Positions 52,758 through 63,679 are shown, counted from the stretch's first letter. The stretch is DNA of 64,000 nucleotides from an uncultured Lactobacillus sp. (GCA_946479925.1 CAMLHK010000005.1:23255-87254); one strand, 5' to 3'. Notes: a model not told the origin generated them from the letters alone. Made by a program: numbers and translations.

Positions 52758-54314
52758 GTGGAATTAATTAAAATAGATCATTTACAAATTGACGTTGCAG
52801 CTACCAAATTACTTGAAATTGACAGTTTAAATGTTACTTCAGGTCAAAAAATCGGTTTAATTGGAGACAACGGAGTTGGCAAAACTACTCTAGTTAACAT
52901 ACTTGCTCAACAAGATATGACCGATTCATTTACAATTAAAGGCAAAATTACCAGAAATTGTAATTTTGCTTATGTTCCCCAATTGCTCGATGCAAAGGAC
53001 AAGAGCGGTGGACAACGAGAAAAATTGGCTATTAAACTAGCAATTGCTAAATTAAAAAACATGTCCAATGGCTTATTATTGTTGGACGAACCAACTTCTA
53101 ATTTGGACGTTAAACAGCAAAAATGGTTGGTTCAATTACTACAAAAAAGCAAGATTGCGTGTTTAATAGTTAGTCATGATCAAAATTTTCTAAGTCAAGT
53201 TTGCAATAATATTTGGTACATTCAAAAGCAAAAGGCCAGCGGTTTTACAGGAACATATTCTGAATTTCAACAGTTTCAAGCTGATAAGCGGCACTTTCTT
53301 GAAAAAGAGTATGAGCAACAAAAAAAGCGTGTTAATCAATTGCAAGTTAGTTCCAATCAGAAACTCAATAAGGCAAGAACTTTTAATAAGAATAAAAAAG
53401 GTCTGTCATCGTCTGATTGGCGGTCGAAATCAATGGGTAAGCAAAGAGCCAAGAACAGCGTCATTAAGGCTAGTAAAAACCTGACTAATAAACTTAACCG
53501 AGAGAAAGCTAAGCTCGAAAAGCCACAGGTTCGGCGTTCTATTACATTTAAAAATGGAACAGAAAATCAGGCTATTGCAGATATCAGTAATGATAAAGCA
53601 ATTAGACTAAATAAGCAGAAAGTTCAGGCTTTTAAGTGTAATCTCTTTACCATTGACAATGAAATTAACATAGATTTCCAAACAAAAGTGTTATTGGCTG
53701 GCCAAAATGGAGTAGGCAAAACCGTCTTTTTAAAACAAATTAAGCATCGGGAACTAGTGGGCTATTATAGCCCCAAATTAAAAATTGGCTATTTTGATCA
53801 GAATATTTGTGTAAAACAAACTGATCAAACATTGATAGCATCGCTTAATGAAACCAGTATGTTTGATGACAGTTCAACAATGCAGATTCTAGGTGATTTG
53901 CACTTGAAGCAGTTTGCACAACAAAAGATTAGTAGTTTAAGCGGTGGACAGCTGGTCTGCTTTAATTTAGCTAAGATCATTACCGGGCAATATAATTTGC
54001 TGCTATTAGACGAGCCAACTAACTTTTTGGATATTGGGTCAATTAACGCATTAGCCGAATTCATCACAAATTATCCATTTGCAATTATTTTGGTATCTCA
54101 TGACCAAGCATTTGTTAATCAAATTAAGCTGAAAGAGTGGCAGATTAAGAGTAAAAAATTGCTGGTTTCTGAACCACCAGATAATGAAAATGAGAAAAGC
54201 ATCGCAAATGAACTTGAATTGCTTAAGTTTAAATTGGATAGCTTAATGCTGTCGTCTAATGCAACAATTGCGGAAATCAAAGAACTTAAAGCAAAAATTG
54301 AAGGTTTACAATGA
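52758..54314 (+). CDS. ABC-F ATPase, Msr/Vga-like ribosome protection type
   Basis: A 518-residue protein without membrane segments and with two ATPase domains. First: Walker A GDNGVGKTT, signature KSGGQREKLA, Walker B LLLLDEPTSNLD. Second: GQNGVGKTVFLK, LSGGQLVCF, LLLLDEPTNFLD. A basic linker of about 80 residues joins them (the ribosome-contacting arm). GAGGTG six bases before GTG 52758 sets the start. The gap between Walker A and signature in the first domain is short (about 60 residues), as in Msr/Vga/Lsa-type proteins that displace antibiotics from ribosomes. Drug specificity cannot be read. Confidence 0.82.
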   Translation: MELIKIDHLQIDVAATKLLEIDSLNVTSGQKIGLIGDNGVGKTTLVNILAQQDMTDSFTIKGKITRNCNFAYVPQLLDAKDKSGGQREKLAIKLAIAKLKNMSNGLLLLDEPTSNLDVKQQKWLVQLLQKSKIACLIVSHDQNFLSQVCNNIWYIQKQKASGFTGTYSEFQQFQADKRHFLEKEYEQQKKRVNQLQVSSNQKLNKARTFNKNKKGLSSSDWRSKSMGKQRAKNSVIKASKNLTNKLNREKAKLEKPQVRRSITFKNGTENQAIADISNDKAIRLNKQKVQAFKCNLFTIDNEINIDFQTKVLLAGQNGVGKTVFLKQIKHRELVGYYSPKLKIGYFDQNICVKQTDQTLIASLNETSMFDDSSTMQILGDLHLKQFAQQKISSLSGGQLVCFNLAKIITGQYNLLLLDEPTNFLDIGSINALAEFITNYPFAIILVSHDQAFVNQIKLKEWQIKSKKLLVSEPPDNENEKSIANELELLKFKLDSLMLSSNATIAEIKELKAKIEGLQ

Positions 54315-54324
54315 TTTTTCATTA

Positions 54325-54363
54325 AAAAGAGTGATAAAGAAATTTTCTTTATCACCTTTTTTG
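54325..54363 (+). terminator. Terminator of the ABC-F gene
   Basis: GTGATAAAG / CTTTATCAC plus flanking A/T pairs, T6. Confidence 0.9.
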
Positions 54364-54410
54364 TTTTATGATTAGTGTATTAATTTAACTACAAGCAAAG
54401 GATGTTTTTT

Positions 54411-55445
54411 ATGACTACTTGTCCAAATTGTGGAAGGAAAATCTCAGCAGAGGATACGATTTGTCCTAACTGTCACTTCAATGTGCAAAAATATCGTGAT
54501 CTCTTTTTTGCTGATGCCCCCCGCGAACCTCAAAATAAAGAAAACCAGGAAGCAGAACGAACTGTTACAAGAAGAGAAGACTACCGCCAAGAGTTTTACC
54601 CTAAAAAGCAAAATATAATTGTTGCAAGGATGCTCGATTGGATTCGTGCCAATAGTATGATTGTTTTGTTATTGGGTATTTTATTGCTACTGATTATGAG
54701 TTTTTCTCGTAGCATCGGTTGGATTTGCTTTTTTGCATTATTTATCTGGCTCTATGTGGTATGTGTACGAACAGACAAAATAGAGCGCTATACAGTCGAT
54801 AAGCGGTTAACTGAAAAGGTCAATCAGCTTGGCTCTAATATGTTCAATAATGTTGATGAGTCTAAGGAAAAAGTTAAGTCTAAAAGAAAAGGCAAAGAGC
54901 CTTCCAAGGGCGAAAGGCGAGTGGAAGAAGAAGTTGCAACGGTCAAAAAGCACTTTAATTACACCCAACTGCTAGTCATTTTAATGGCAATTATTAATCT
55001 AATTGTTTTATTTACTGGTTCTGGTGCTTCCGTTTCTGACATTTCATACACAGGTAAAATGTCAATTACACGTGTTTTATTTGGACTGGCCGGACGCTTA
55101 TTTTCATCAAGTAGCACTTTGGTGCCAGGAATCGAAGTCTGTGTAATCTGGCTATTGATTTTCCTATTCCCAATTGTGATTACTTATAATACGCTGAAGG
55201 ATACAAAAAAGAATTGCAATATTGCATTTGCTTTGTCGATAATTGAGTCACTTTTCCTGGTTTATCTAATTTTCCGCTTATCAAATACCACACTTTCAAA
55301 TACAGGTTTCTTGAAGAACATTACTAGTCAATTACTTTTATATGCTGTTTCGATAGGTGCTTCGACCTATTTCTTAATTTTATCAAGCATCATGACGACA
55401 ATTTTATTAGGCTATAACCTGTACAAAAAATATAAGCAAAAGTAA
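54411..55445 (+). CDS. Zinc-ribbon membrane protein
   Basis: A 344-residue protein. The N-terminal zinc ribbon MTTCPNCGRKISAEDTICPN has two CxxC knuckles. One to two membrane helices lie near residues 85-120, then a charged segment (VKSKRKGKEPSKGERRVEEE) and four more helices from about residue 185. ATG 54411 is preferred (AAAGGA eight bases before) over one nine bases earlier. Function unknown; such proteins are common in lactobacilli and resemble zinc-ribbon (DUF2116/zf-ribbon) membrane proteins. Confidence 0.75.
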   Translation: MTTCPNCGRKISAEDTICPNCHFNVQKYRDLFFADAPREPQNKENQEAERTVTRREDYRQEFYPKKQNIIVARMLDWIRANSMIVLLLGILLLLIMSFSRSIGWICFFALFIWLYVVCVRTDKIERYTVDKRLTEKVNQLGSNMFNNVDESKEKVKSKRKGKEPSKGERRVEEEVATVKKHFNYTQLLVILMAIINLIVLFTGSGASVSDISYTGKMSITRVLFGLAGRLFSSSSTLVPGIEVCVIWLLIFLFPIVITYNTLKDTKKNCNIAFALSIIESLFLVYLIFRLSNTTLSNTGFLKNITSQLLLYAVSIGASTYFLILSSIMTTILLGYNLYKKYKQK

Positions 55446-55482
55446 TAAAAAAGCTGGACATTATGGCTGTCCAGCTTTTTTA
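55446..55482. terminator. Bidirectional terminator
   Basis: AAAAAAGCTGGACA / TGTCCAGCTTTTTT; ends the zinc-ribbon gene and the convergent aldehyde dehydrogenase gene. Confidence 0.9.
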
Positions 55483-55493
55483 TTTATAAAATA

Positions 55494-56870
55494 TTATTCC
55501 GTTGGCATATCAATTACCAAGTGTTCGTTGACAAATGCCATCATACCTAAATCACTCAATTCGCGGCCATAACCCGATTTTTTAATTCCGCCAAAAGGTA
55601 ATTCTCCAGAGCTAATCCAGGTTCCGTTAATAACGGTCATTCCAGTCTCAATTTGAGCTGCAACTTCTTGTGCATGTTTAACATCTGCGCTGATGACAGA
55701 TGAACCTAGACCATAGCTTGAGTCGTTAGCAAGTGCAATAGCCTCATCTTCATCTTCTACTTCGTAAACAATTGCAACTGGGCCGAAGAATTCTTGGTCA
55801 TAAGCTGGGTTATTTTTATCAACATCCGTTAAAATAATTGGTCTGAAAAATGCTCCATCAGAATTAATCTCAGGATATTCGTAGAAAACTTTTGCGCCAG
55901 CGTCAATGGCTTCGTCAACTTGCTTACTTAATTTATCCCTTGATCTAGTTGAATTCATTGGTGGTAATGTCGTGCTAGTGTCGAGTGGGTCCCCCGCTTT
56001 TAAGACTGAAAAAGCATTTTTCAGTTCATGCAAAACTTCATCATAGCGTGATTTAACCACAATAATACGTTTAGATGAAGTACATACTTGACCGTCGTTA
56101 TACGTTCTAGCAGAACTTAAGGCTTTCTTCAATACTAATGGATCCGCATCATCTAAAACGATGAAGGCATCATTACCGCCAAGTTCCATAGTTGACTTCT
56201 TTAGGTTCTTTCCGGCATTTTCTGCAACAGAAGCCCCGCCGCGCTCTGAACCAGTTAGTGCAACACCCTGTATACGAGGATCAGCAATAATTTGGTCAAG
56301 TTGATCGTAGCTGGGGTAAAGGTTGATGAGGCTACCTTCAGGTGCACCAGCCTGTTTAATTATTTTGGCAGTTAATGCGGCAGAACCAGGAACATTATGT
56401 GCGTGCTTTAATAAAATTGGATTACCGACAATAAAGTTTGGCGCAAAAACACGAATGACTTGATAAAGAGGGAAGTTCCAAGGTTCACAAGCCATGATTA
56501 CTCCTGTAGCTTGCTTAAGATAATAAGCATTACCCAAGTTTGATTCGATCAGTTGTGGCTTAAGCATTTGTGGACCATGATCAGCGTAGTAATCGCAAAT
56601 TGATGCGCATAGTTCAACTTCTCCTTTGGACTCGTTGATCATTTTGCCCATTTCTAGAGTCATTATTTTAGCCATTTCTTCCTCATTTTGACGGAAGCCA
56701 TCGGCAACTTGGTGTAAAATTTCAGCGCGACTTTCTGGAGTCTCGTGACACCATTTATGATAAAGTGCATCTGCCAAGTTGATTGCATCTTCAATTTGAC
56801 TAGCTGTTGGATTATCGTAACTGGCAAAAGTTTCATTGGTATATGGATTGACTGATTGATATTTAGCCAT
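55494..56870 (-). CDS. NAD(P)-dependent aldehyde dehydrogenase (succinate-semialdehyde type)
   Basis: A 458-residue ALDH. The cofactor region has [18 protein letters not shown], the general base Glu is in [15 protein letters not shown], and the nucleophile Cys is in [11 protein letters not shown]. The C-terminus [20 protein letters not shown] fits the succinate-semialdehyde/GabD-like branch. It oxidises aldehydes to acids. AGGAG precedes the ATG on the minus strand. Monocistronic; substrate not known. Confidence 0.88.
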   Translation of the reverse strand: MAKYQSVNPYTNETFASYDNPTASQIEDAINLADALYHKWCHETPESRAEILHQVADGFRQNEEEMAKIMTLEMGKMINESKGEVELCASICDYYADHGPQMLKPQLIESNLGNAYYLKQATGVIMACEPWNFPLYQVIRVFAPNFIVGNPILLKHAHNVPGSAALTAKIIKQAGAPEGSLINLYPSYDQLDQIIADPRIQGVALTGSERGGASVAENAGKNLKKSTMELGGNDAFIVLDDADPLVLKKALSSARTYNDGQVCTSSKRIIVVKSRYDEVLHELKNAFSVLKAGDPLDTSTTLPPMNSTRSRDKLSKQVDEAIDAGAKVFYEYPEINSDGAFFRPIILTDVDKNNPAYDQEFFGPVAIVYEVEDEDEAIALANDSSYGLGSSVISADVKHAQEVAAQIETGMTVINGTWISSGELPFGGIKKSGYGRELSDLGMMAFVNEHLVIDMPTE

Positions 56871-56984
56871 ATTAATTCTCCTTAAAAGATACTTTTCTAC
56901 GTTACAAATAGATAAACTCTATTATAAACCGTTTTCAATAAAAAGTTGCACTAGCTAATAATTTTAACTTTTAATTAACCGGCA

Positions 56985-57773
56985 TTACTGCTGGTTATTC
57001 ATTAGACTATTTTCGAGATAAGCTAAAGAAAAATCAATGTACTCGCTGGCATACGCCATTGCATGACGTTTTCCAGGGATTAATTTCAGTTCAACCCCAA
57101 GATTTTGACTGGCTAAAAAATTGATAAAAGCAAGCAAATATTTAGTTGGTGCTAATTCATTTGTTGAATTAATCATTAAAAGCTGCTGAAGATTGTGGTA
57201 ATCATATGAAGCTGCATCGATTAGTTTGAGCGTGCTCATTTTTGGTGAGCCGGCATAGGCTAAAGTGAAGTACTTATAAAATGAGTCATTGATTTCATTT
57301 AGGTCTTCTGTTCCAAAATCTTTATGAGCTTGGGGTGATGGCTTAACTGCGGGATGATCTTGTATCCAATTAGAAAAGGAGACGGGCGCAGACCACGTAA
57401 CGGTTGGAAAGCCATATTTTCCTGCCGCTAGTAAGGCTAGCGTACCCCCACTGCTAACGCCAATTTGACTGATTGGTGTTCCTTCTGCGACATATTTACT
57501 GCTTAATAGCCACTTAACAAAATTATTGCTGTCTTCATGTGCAGCAGGAAAAGTTGCTTGAGGAGCAAGTGAATAATTAGGGGCAAAAACAAGAAAACCA
57601 CGATTAGCTGCCATCAGGCATAACTCTTTAAGATTACTTTTATCGCCACGGAACCAACCGCCACCGTGCCAAAATAGCAAAATTTCAGTTTTTGCGTTGC
57701 CTTGGGGCAAATAAATATCTGTCGCTAATTGCTTTTGCTCGTCGAAGATGATATCAGTTAAAATCTCTGTCAT
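56985..57773 (-). CDS. Alpha/beta hydrolase, esterase/lipase (HSL-like)
   Basis: A 262-residue hydrolase. The oxyanion motif HGGGWFRGDK is near residue 35, the nucleophile Ser in IGVSSGGTLAL near 105-115 and the late His in PGKRHAMAYASE. Typical of small carboxylesterases acting on short acyl esters. GGGAGG stands before the ATG. Monocistronic. Confidence 0.85.
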   Translation of the reverse strand: MTEILTDIIFDEQKQLATDIYLPQGNAKTEILLFWHGGGWFRGDKSNLKELCLMAANRGFLVFAPNYSLAPQATFPAAHEDSNNFVKWLLSSKYVAEGTPISQIGVSSGGTLALLAAGKYGFPTVTWSAPVSFSNWIQDHPAVKPSPQAHKDFGTEDLNEINDSFYKYFTLAYAGSPKMSTLKLIDAASYDYHNLQQLLMINSTNELAPTKYLLAFINFLASQNLGVELKLIPGKRHAMAYASEYIDFSLAYLENSLMNNQQ

Positions 57774-58015
57774 TGTCTATTTCCTCCCAATTATTTAGGC
57801 TACTATTTTTTAATTGTTTAGATGGACTATACTTAAATAAAAGTTATTAGTACGTTTAATTTCTTCTTTTTAGTTTATCATTAAGTTACATGATGCAAAT
57901 TTAAGTGCAATCTTTAAAAAAGTTAAAATATTTTAATTATTAAGTCAAATGACGTAAAAACTAATCATTAGACTAAGTTTTTTGGTAAAATGAGCCCTAA
58001 TATTGGAGGTAAGCT

Positions 58016-58621
58016 ATGCATCTGTCAGCTAAAACCAGTCGAAAATTAATTAACATCTTGACCGTTGTTAGCGGGATTATCATCATTTTATTATGTATTT
58101 ACTGGTACAACTTAGGGATTTTTACTAGTCAAACGAAAATGAAAGCATATCTGGCTGATAAAAGAATTATTGGCCCAGTTATTTTTGTGTTAATCCAGAT
58201 TATTCAAGTGGTCATTCCAATTATTCCAGGCGGAGTGTCTTTGCTGGGTGGGGTTGTGTTCTTTGGCCCTCTAGCAGGCTTTATCTATAACTACGTTGGT
58301 GTCTGCATTGGCTCGATTATCAACTTCTTCTTAGCCCGCTTTTATGGTAGGCCCTTTATTCTGCACATTGTGTCCGAAAAGACCCTTGATAAGTATATGA
58401 AATGGACTAAAAATCAGAATAAGTTCAACTGGTTCTTTGCAATCTGTATAGTTGCGCCAATGGCTCCGGATGATGTCTTATGTTTATTAGCAGGATTGAC
58501 AGACATGAAATTCTGGACATATTTCTGGATCATTATTTTAGGTAAGCCATGGACAATTGCAGCTTATAGTTTCGCCTTAATGTTTGGGATGGACTGGCTT
58601 CTAAAGATTGTTGGTAAGTAA
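58016..58621 (+). CDS. TVP38/TMEM64 (DedA-like, VTT domain) membrane protein
   Basis: A 201-residue protein with about five hydrophobic segments and the VTT motif FFGPLAGFIYNYVGVCIGSIINF, then FLARFYGRPF and APMAPDDVLCLLAGLTDM. Known: the VTT superfamily includes lipid scramblases and flippases for undecaprenyl phosphate or phosphatidylethanolamine. AGGTAAG before the ATG. Its stop shares one base with the next start. Confidence 0.85.
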   Translation: MHLSAKTSRKLINILTVVSGIIIILLCIYWYNLGIFTSQTKMKAYLADKRIIGPVIFVLIQIIQVVIPIIPGGVSLLGGVVFFGPLAGFIYNYVGVCIGSIINFFLARFYGRPFILHIVSEKTLDKYMKWTKNQNKFNWFFAICIVAPMAPDDVLCLLAGLTDMKFWTYFWIIILGKPWTIAAYSFALMFGMDWLLKIVGK

Positions 58622-59148
58622 TGAGTAGTCGGGTGTTTTTAAGACCTTTTCAAAATACTGATGCAGAAGTATTGTTAAAATGGGGTCAGGACGATTATTA
58701 CAAGCAGCTGGCTGCCTTCCAGCACTATGACAATTTTGCCCAAGCAGAAGTTGCTGTTGGTCAATACGCTGCTCGCAAGTATAGTTATGCAGTTTGTCTA
58801 ATGCAAACAGAAGAAGTAATTGGCTTGGTTGAACTATATGAACGAGGAACGAGCGAAAAAGAACTGCTAGATACTAAGGAAGTTGGCTTTTTGCTTGATC
58901 GTGCATTTGAAGGCCGTGGTTATATGACAGAAGCGTTAACCTTGCTATTTGATTTTGCATTTAAAAAGTTGCAACAAAAAGAAATTTGGGCCGGCACTTT
59001 TAAGCAGAATCTGCGTTCACAAAAATTGCTCAAGACGCTAGGTTTCGACTATGTTTATGCGGTTGACTTGAGTCAGATTAGTAAGCTATTTAAATACGAA
59101 GAAAAATATTACGTGTTGAAAAAAGCACAGTGGTTGAAAGATCATTAA
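58621..59148 (+). CDS. GNAT-family N-acetyltransferase (RimJ/RimL type)
   Basis: A 175-residue protein. The N-terminal LRPFQNTDAEVLLKW and the acetyl-CoA loop GFLLDRAFEGRGYMTEAL (Q/RxxGxG/A variant), followed by GTFKQNLRSQKLLKTLGF, are typical of the RimJ/RimL acetyltransferase subfamily. Start ATG overlaps the previous stop (TAATG), so translation is coupled. Substrate unknown. Confidence 0.85.
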   Translation: MSSRVFLRPFQNTDAEVLLKWGQDDYYKQLAAFQHYDNFAQAEVAVGQYAARKYSYAVCLMQTEEVIGLVELYERGTSEKELLDTKEVGFLLDRAFEGRGYMTEALTLLFDFAFKKLQQKEIWAGTFKQNLRSQKLLKTLGFDYVYAVDLSQISKLFKYEEKYYVLKKAQWLKDH

Positions 59149-59153
59149 ACTTG

Positions 59154-59187
59154 AGTCTAGGAAACAGTGTTTCCCAGACTTTTTTTA
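59154..59187 (+). terminator. Terminator after the acetyltransferase gene
   Basis: AGTCTAGGAAAC / GTTTCCCAGACT with a 3-nt loop (one A-C mismatch), T7. Confidence 0.9.
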
Positions 59188-59338
59188 TTAAAAATAGTTA
59201 CGCTAAGCATTAAATTGAGTCTGTAAAAAGTGCTAATTCCCTTAAGTAAGCTAATTGTTTGAACTTGCTACATAAAGGGAATACCCTGAAAGTGTTAGTA
59301 AATGAATATATTATTGCACAGATGGGAGAGTGTCCAAA

Positions 59339-60982
59339 ATGGATAAGATAGGTCAAACAAGATTAAATGATCCGTTTTTGAATCGTGGCACTGCTTATAC
59401 AAAAGAGCAGCGTGAACAATATCATTTAGAAGGAATGCTGCCGCCAAAACAGCAAACGCTTGAGGAACAAGCGCGTGAAGTTTATCTGCAATACCAAGAG
59501 AAAAAGACTAATTTGGAAAAGCGCATTTTTCTCATGACTGTTTTTAATACAAATCGTGTTTTGTTTTTTAAAATCTTTAGTGAACACGTAACTGAGTTTA
59601 TGCCCATTGTTTATGATCCGACAATTGCGGAATCAATTGAAAATTATAGTCATTTGTTTGTTAATCCACAGAATGCCGCTTTTCTTTCTATTGATGAGCC
59701 TGATCAAATTGAGGCTAGCCTGAAAAATGCAGCTGACGGACGAGACATCAAACTAATCGTAGTAACCGATGGTGAAGAAATTCTTGGAATAGGTGACTGG
59801 GGCACGCAAGGTGTCGACATTTCTGTTGGTAAGTTGATGGTTTATACTGCTGCGGCTGGTGTCGATCCAGCATGTGTTTTACCAGTAGTACTTGATGTTG
59901 GAACAAACAATGAGAAGCTGCTGAATGATTCGCTTTATCTGGGTAATCATCATCGGCGCATAAATGGCGAACCATATTATCAATTTGTTGATCGTTTTGT
60001 TCAGGCGGTTGAAAAACTTTTTCCTGGGCTATACCTCCACTTTGAAGATTTTGGTCGTGACAATGCTGACAATTTGTTGAAACACTATCGCGGACAAATC
60101 CTAACTTTTAACGATGATATCCAAGGAACTGGTGTAATTGTTTTAGCGGGAATTTTAGGCGCGCTAAAAATCAGTGGCCAAAAGCTAACCGAACAAAAAT
60201 ATGTTTGCTTTGGTGCTGGGACTGCTGGAACCGGGATTGTTGAACAAGTATATGCTGAAATGTTGCAAATGGGGATGAAACCAGATGAAGCACGCAAACA
60301 TTTTTACCTAGTTGATAAACAGGGACTGCTATTTGAGGATACCTCTGATTTAACTCCTGCCCAGAAGCCTTTTGTTAGAAAAAAGGCTGAGTTTGCCCAT
60401 CCGGATCAACTAATAGATTTAAAGAGTGTTGTGCAAGCAGTACATCCAGACATTTTAGTCGGAACTTCGACTAGATCTGGTGCTTTTACGCAGGAAATTG
60501 TGACAGAAATGGCAGACCATACTGAGCGTCCAATTATTTTCCCACTGTCTAATCCGACACAGTTAGCTGAAGCAAAAGCCCAGGACTTGATTCAATGGAC
60601 TAAAGGAAAGGCTTTGGTGGCAACCGGTATCCCAGCTGATCCAGTTGAATATCAGGGGACAAAATATGAAATTGGTCAGGCTAATAATGCATTAGTATAT
60701 CCTGGACTTGGCCTAGGAGCATTAGCAGTCAATGCTAAGATTTTGAGTGATGAGATGATTAGTGTTGCTGCCCATTCTCTAGGTGGAATTGTTGATTCAA
60801 GTGAGCCGGGAGCCGCAGTTTTACCACCGGTTGAAAAATTAAACGTCTTTTCGCAAACTGTGGCAAAGGCTGTAGCTAACCAAGCAATTAAAGACCACCT
60901 TAATCAAAACGATTATCAAGATGGTGAAGAAGCAGTGCAAGCTTTGCGCTGGTCTCCAGTTTATTCAGATGATTGGAAGTGA
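59339..60982 (+). CDS. mleA: Malolactic enzyme / NAD-malic enzyme family
   Basis: A 547-residue protein of the malic enzyme family. The N-terminal domain has [20 protein letters not shown], the metal-binding Glu/Asp region [11 protein letters not shown] and [16 protein letters not shown], and the NAD-binding [13 protein letters not shown]. Downstream is [17 protein letters not shown] 59339 is preferred over GTG 59330 because GGGAGAG then has a good spacing. With the adjacent permease it forms the malolactic pair, which converts L-malate to L-lactate and CO2 and raises internal pH. A LysR-type MleR is not adjacent. Confidence 0.88.
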   Translation: MDKIGQTRLNDPFLNRGTAYTKEQREQYHLEGMLPPKQQTLEEQAREVYLQYQEKKTNLEKRIFLMTVFNTNRVLFFKIFSEHVTEFMPIVYDPTIAESIENYSHLFVNPQNAAFLSIDEPDQIEASLKNAADGRDIKLIVVTDGEEILGIGDWGTQGVDISVGKLMVYTAAAGVDPACVLPVVLDVGTNNEKLLNDSLYLGNHHRRINGEPYYQFVDRFVQAVEKLFPGLYLHFEDFGRDNADNLLKHYRGQILTFNDDIQGTGVIVLAGILGALKISGQKLTEQKYVCFGAGTAGTGIVEQVYAEMLQMGMKPDEARKHFYLVDKQGLLFEDTSDLTPAQKPFVRKKAEFAHPDQLIDLKSVVQAVHPDILVGTSTRSGAFTQEIVTEMADHTERPIIFPLSNPTQLAEAKAQDLIQWTKGKALVATGIPADPVEYQGTKYEIGQANNALVYPGLGLGALAVNAKILSDEMISVAAHSLGGIVDSSEPGAAVLPPVEKLNVFSQTVAKAVANQAIKDHLNQNDYQDGEEAVQALRWSPVYSDDWK

Positions 60983-60988
60983 GAATAA

Positions 60989-61954
60989 ATGCAAGCCTTT
61001 CTTACATCTTTGACTAGTGTTGTCGAACTTTTGTTAGTGATTGCATTAGGGTATTGGTTGCGTAGTAGTGGCAAGCTTGGTGACCAATTTAAAAGTAACA
61101 TTTCGTATTTGATTATGAATATTGCTTTACCGGCTTCAATTTTTGTTTCGGTTTTAAAGTATTTAACGAGAGAAAAACTATTTGGCTTAACTGGTGGCCT
61201 GATTTATGCAATCATCTGTTTTGCCTTAAGCTATTTGTTTGCTTGGCTGCTGTGCAAAGTCTTACGAATCCGTAAAGGTAGACGAGGGACATTTATTAAT
61301 GCGATTACTAATGCCAATACGATTTTTATTGGATTACCATTAAATATTGCGCTGTTTGGCCAAAAAAGTATGCCGTATTTTTTGATTTACTACGTATTAA
61401 ATACAGTTTCAACTTGGGCGATCGGTGTCTTCTTTATTTCCAGTGATGATCCAACTGTACAAAAACAGAAACAACAAAAGTTTAACTGGAAGAAATTATT
61501 ACCAGCGCCACTAGTAGGCTTCTTAATTGCTTTGCTCTGCTTGCTAGTTGAAGTGCCAATTCCAAGTTGGATTACTGCTGTTTTAGGCATGGTTGGTGGA
61601 ATTGTAACACCAATGTCGTTAATTTATATTGGTATTATTTTGGCTGATGCTGGTTTAAAGTCTATTCACCTCGACCGTGATACAATTTGGGCTTTACTTG
61701 GTAGATTTGTATTAGTTCCAGCATTGATGATTATCTTAATTGTTGTTGGTGGAAGCTGGGGACCAGCATTAACGGGGCTAGCAAAACAAACTTTGATAGT
61801 ACAGTCTGCAACACCTGCTTTAGCAGTTTTGCCAATTCTTGTAGGTGAATCGCATGGGGATGTACAATATGCAACTAATGTCGTAACTACTTCGACTGTA
61901 TTGTTTGTGGTTGTTGTCCCGCTCGTTTTAGAAATATCGCAAATGCTTTTGTAA
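60989..61954 (+). CDS. mleP: AEC-family malate permease
   Basis: A 321-residue protein with about ten membrane helices in the auxin-efflux-carrier fold (LPASIFVSVLKYL, NANTIFIGLPLNIALFG, QSATPALAVLPILVGE). It starts 6 bases after mleA. Known: such permeases exchange malate and lactate. The pairing with the malolactic enzyme makes malate the likely substrate. Confidence 0.85.
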   Translation: MQAFLTSLTSVVELLLVIALGYWLRSSGKLGDQFKSNISYLIMNIALPASIFVSVLKYLTREKLFGLTGGLIYAIICFALSYLFAWLLCKVLRIRKGRRGTFINAITNANTIFIGLPLNIALFGQKSMPYFLIYYVLNTVSTWAIGVFFISSDDPTVQKQKQQKFNWKKLLPAPLVGFLIALLCLLVEVPIPSWITAVLGMVGGIVTPMSLIYIGIILADAGLKSIHLDRDTIWALLGRFVLVPALMIILIVVGGSWGPALTGLAKQTLIVQSATPALAVLPILVGESHGDVQYATNVVTTSTVLFVVVVPLVLEISQMLL

Positions 61955-61967
61955 TAAATGATGTAAA

Positions 61968-62005
61968 TAAAAGGAAACCCAAGAAATGCTTGGGTTTCCT
62001 TTTTG
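61968..62005 (+). terminator. Terminator of mleA-mleP
   Basis: AAAAGGAAACCCAAG / CTTGGGTTTCCTTTT with a 5-nt loop. Confidence 0.9.
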
Positions 62006-62119
62006 CAGGTAAGAATTAACTTGATGCTGTAGTAAGTATAGTGGTTTTATTTTGGTTAAAAAATGTTCATATAATTAAAAATAGTATTTGCCAAACGGGT
62101 AGGAATGACTTAAAATAAT

Positions 62120-62349
62120 TTCAAAACACGGAGTCCTAAGACTGATTCAGAGAGTTCGCATTTTGGTGCAAGCGAATAGAAGTCGTTTCCAGATTCCATT
62201 AATGTGGGTAATTAATAGTTACACGGCATTGCGGCACCGTTATCGCCAACTTAATGAAGTGCAACTGCGAAATTCGCGGTTGAAACTGGGTGGTACCGCG
62301 AAGCCATGTAGAGCCAATTCGTCCCAATTTGAGGGATGAATTGGCTTTT
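62120..62349 (+). promoter_or_regulatory. T-box leader of serS
   Basis: The T-box sequence GGGTGGTACCGCG is at 62289-62301. Upstream is a stem I-like region with AGAGAG and a distal loop TTTTGGTGCAA. Two UCC-A triplets (62188-62190 and 62195-62197) are candidate serine specifier codons. The terminator AGCCAATTCGTCCC / GGGATGAATTGGCT plus T6 ends at 62349. Uncharged tRNA-Ser is expected to stabilise the antiterminator and raise serS expression. Confidence 0.9.
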
Positions 62350-62364
62350 TTGTGGAGGTTAACT

Positions 62365-63672
62365 ATGTTAGATATTAAAGTTATTCGCGAGAATCTTGAT
62401 TGGGCTAAGGACAAACTTAGTAGACGTGGCATTAAGCCTGAAGAACTCGATGAATTGGTAAAAATTGATGCCAATCGTCGTGAGGGCTTGAACCGTAGTG
62501 AACAATTGAAGGCAGAGCGTAACAAAGTTTCAAAGGAAATTGCTGAAAAGAAGAGAAACAAGGAAGATGCAACTCCTGCGATTGAAAAAATGCGTGAAGT
62601 TGGTCAAGAAATCAAAGAACTTGATGAAAAAGTTGCTGACTTGACCGAAAAACAAAATTATATTTTGTTGAGATTGCCTAACTTTCCAGACGATTCAGAC
62701 CCAATTGGTCCTGATGAAAGCTTCAATGAAGAAGTACGTAAATGGCATGAGCCTACTAAATTATCTTTTAAACCAAAAGCACATTGGGAATTAGGAACTG
62801 ATTTAGACATTTTAGACTGGGATCGTGGTGCAAAAGTTTCTGGAGCACGTTTTGTTTACTATAAAGGTGCCGGTGCATTGCTTGAACGTGCTGTATTTAA
62901 CTTTTTCTTAGATGAAAATACTAAAGAAGGATACACAGAAGTAATTCCACCATACTTAGTTAACGATGAATCAATGCAAGGTACGGGCCAATTCCCTAAG
63001 TTCCGCGAAGATGTTTACACGATTGTAGATAATGACGATCCCGACAAGCCACTTGATTTAACTTTAATTCCAACTGCTGAAGTTCCATTGGTTAACTACT
63101 TCCGTGATGAAATTATTCATGAAGATCGCTTACCAATTAGTGTAACTGCACTTTCTCCAGCATTTAGAAGTGAAGCAGGTTCAGCTGGTCGTGATACTCG
63201 TGGTTTAATTAGAATGCATGAATTCAGAAAGGTTGAAATGGTTAAAATCTGTAAGCCTGAAGAGTCATGGAATGAACTTGATAAATTAACCAAGAATGCT
63301 GAGCACTTACTCCAAAAACTGAACTTGCCATACCATGTCGTTGCATTGTCAACAGGGGATGCAAGTTTTACTAGTGCAAAAACTTATGATCTAGAAGTAT
63401 GGATGCCAGCTCAAGATAAGTACCGTGAAATTTCCAGTTGTTCAAACTGTACTGATTTCCAAGCTCGTCGTGCCCAAATTCGTTATCGTGATGAAGATGG
63501 CAAATTACACTTGGCTCACACGTTGAACGGCTCAGGATTGGCAGTAGGTAGAACAGTCGCAGCAATTCTAGAAAACTACCAAAATGAAGACGGAACAGTA
63601 ACTGTTCCTGAAGCTTTAGTTCCTTATATGAATGGTAAAACAAAGATTACTAAGGAAGAAAGCTTAATCTAA
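62365..63672 (+). CDS. serS: Seryl-tRNA synthetase
   Basis: A 435-residue class II synthetase of usual length. An N-terminal coiled-coil arm covers about residues 30-105 ([18 protein letters not shown]). Class II motifs include [20 protein letters not shown] (motif 2) and [19 protein letters not shown] (motif 3). TGGAGG precedes ATG 62365; a longer in-frame extension upstream runs through the T-box terminator and is not coding. Controlled by the T-box. Confidence 0.96.
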   Translation: MLDIKVIRENLDWAKDKLSRRGIKPEELDELVKIDANRREGLNRSEQLKAERNKVSKEIAEKKRNKEDATPAIEKMREVGQEIKELDEKVADLTEKQNYILLRLPNFPDDSDPIGPDESFNEEVRKWHEPTKLSFKPKAHWELGTDLDILDWDRGAKVSGARFVYYKGAGALLERAVFNFFLDENTKEGYTEVIPPYLVNDESMQGTGQFPKFREDVYTIVDNDDPDKPLDLTLIPTAEVPLVNYFRDEIIHEDRLPISVTALSPAFRSEAGSAGRDTRGLIRMHEFRKVEMVKICKPEESWNELDKLTKNAEHLLQKLNLPYHVVALSTGDASFTSAKTYDLEVWMPAQDKYREISSCSNCTDFQARRAQIRYRDEDGKLHLAHTLNGSGLAVGRTVAAILENYQNEDGTVTVPEALVPYMNGKTKITKEESLI

Positions 63673-63679
63673 ATAACTT

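Noticed and set aside
62290-62364. A 25-codon N-terminal extension of SerRS
   Set aside because: These bases are the T-box and its terminator; the synthetase family starts at [10 protein letters not shown] with a good ribosome binding site at 62354.
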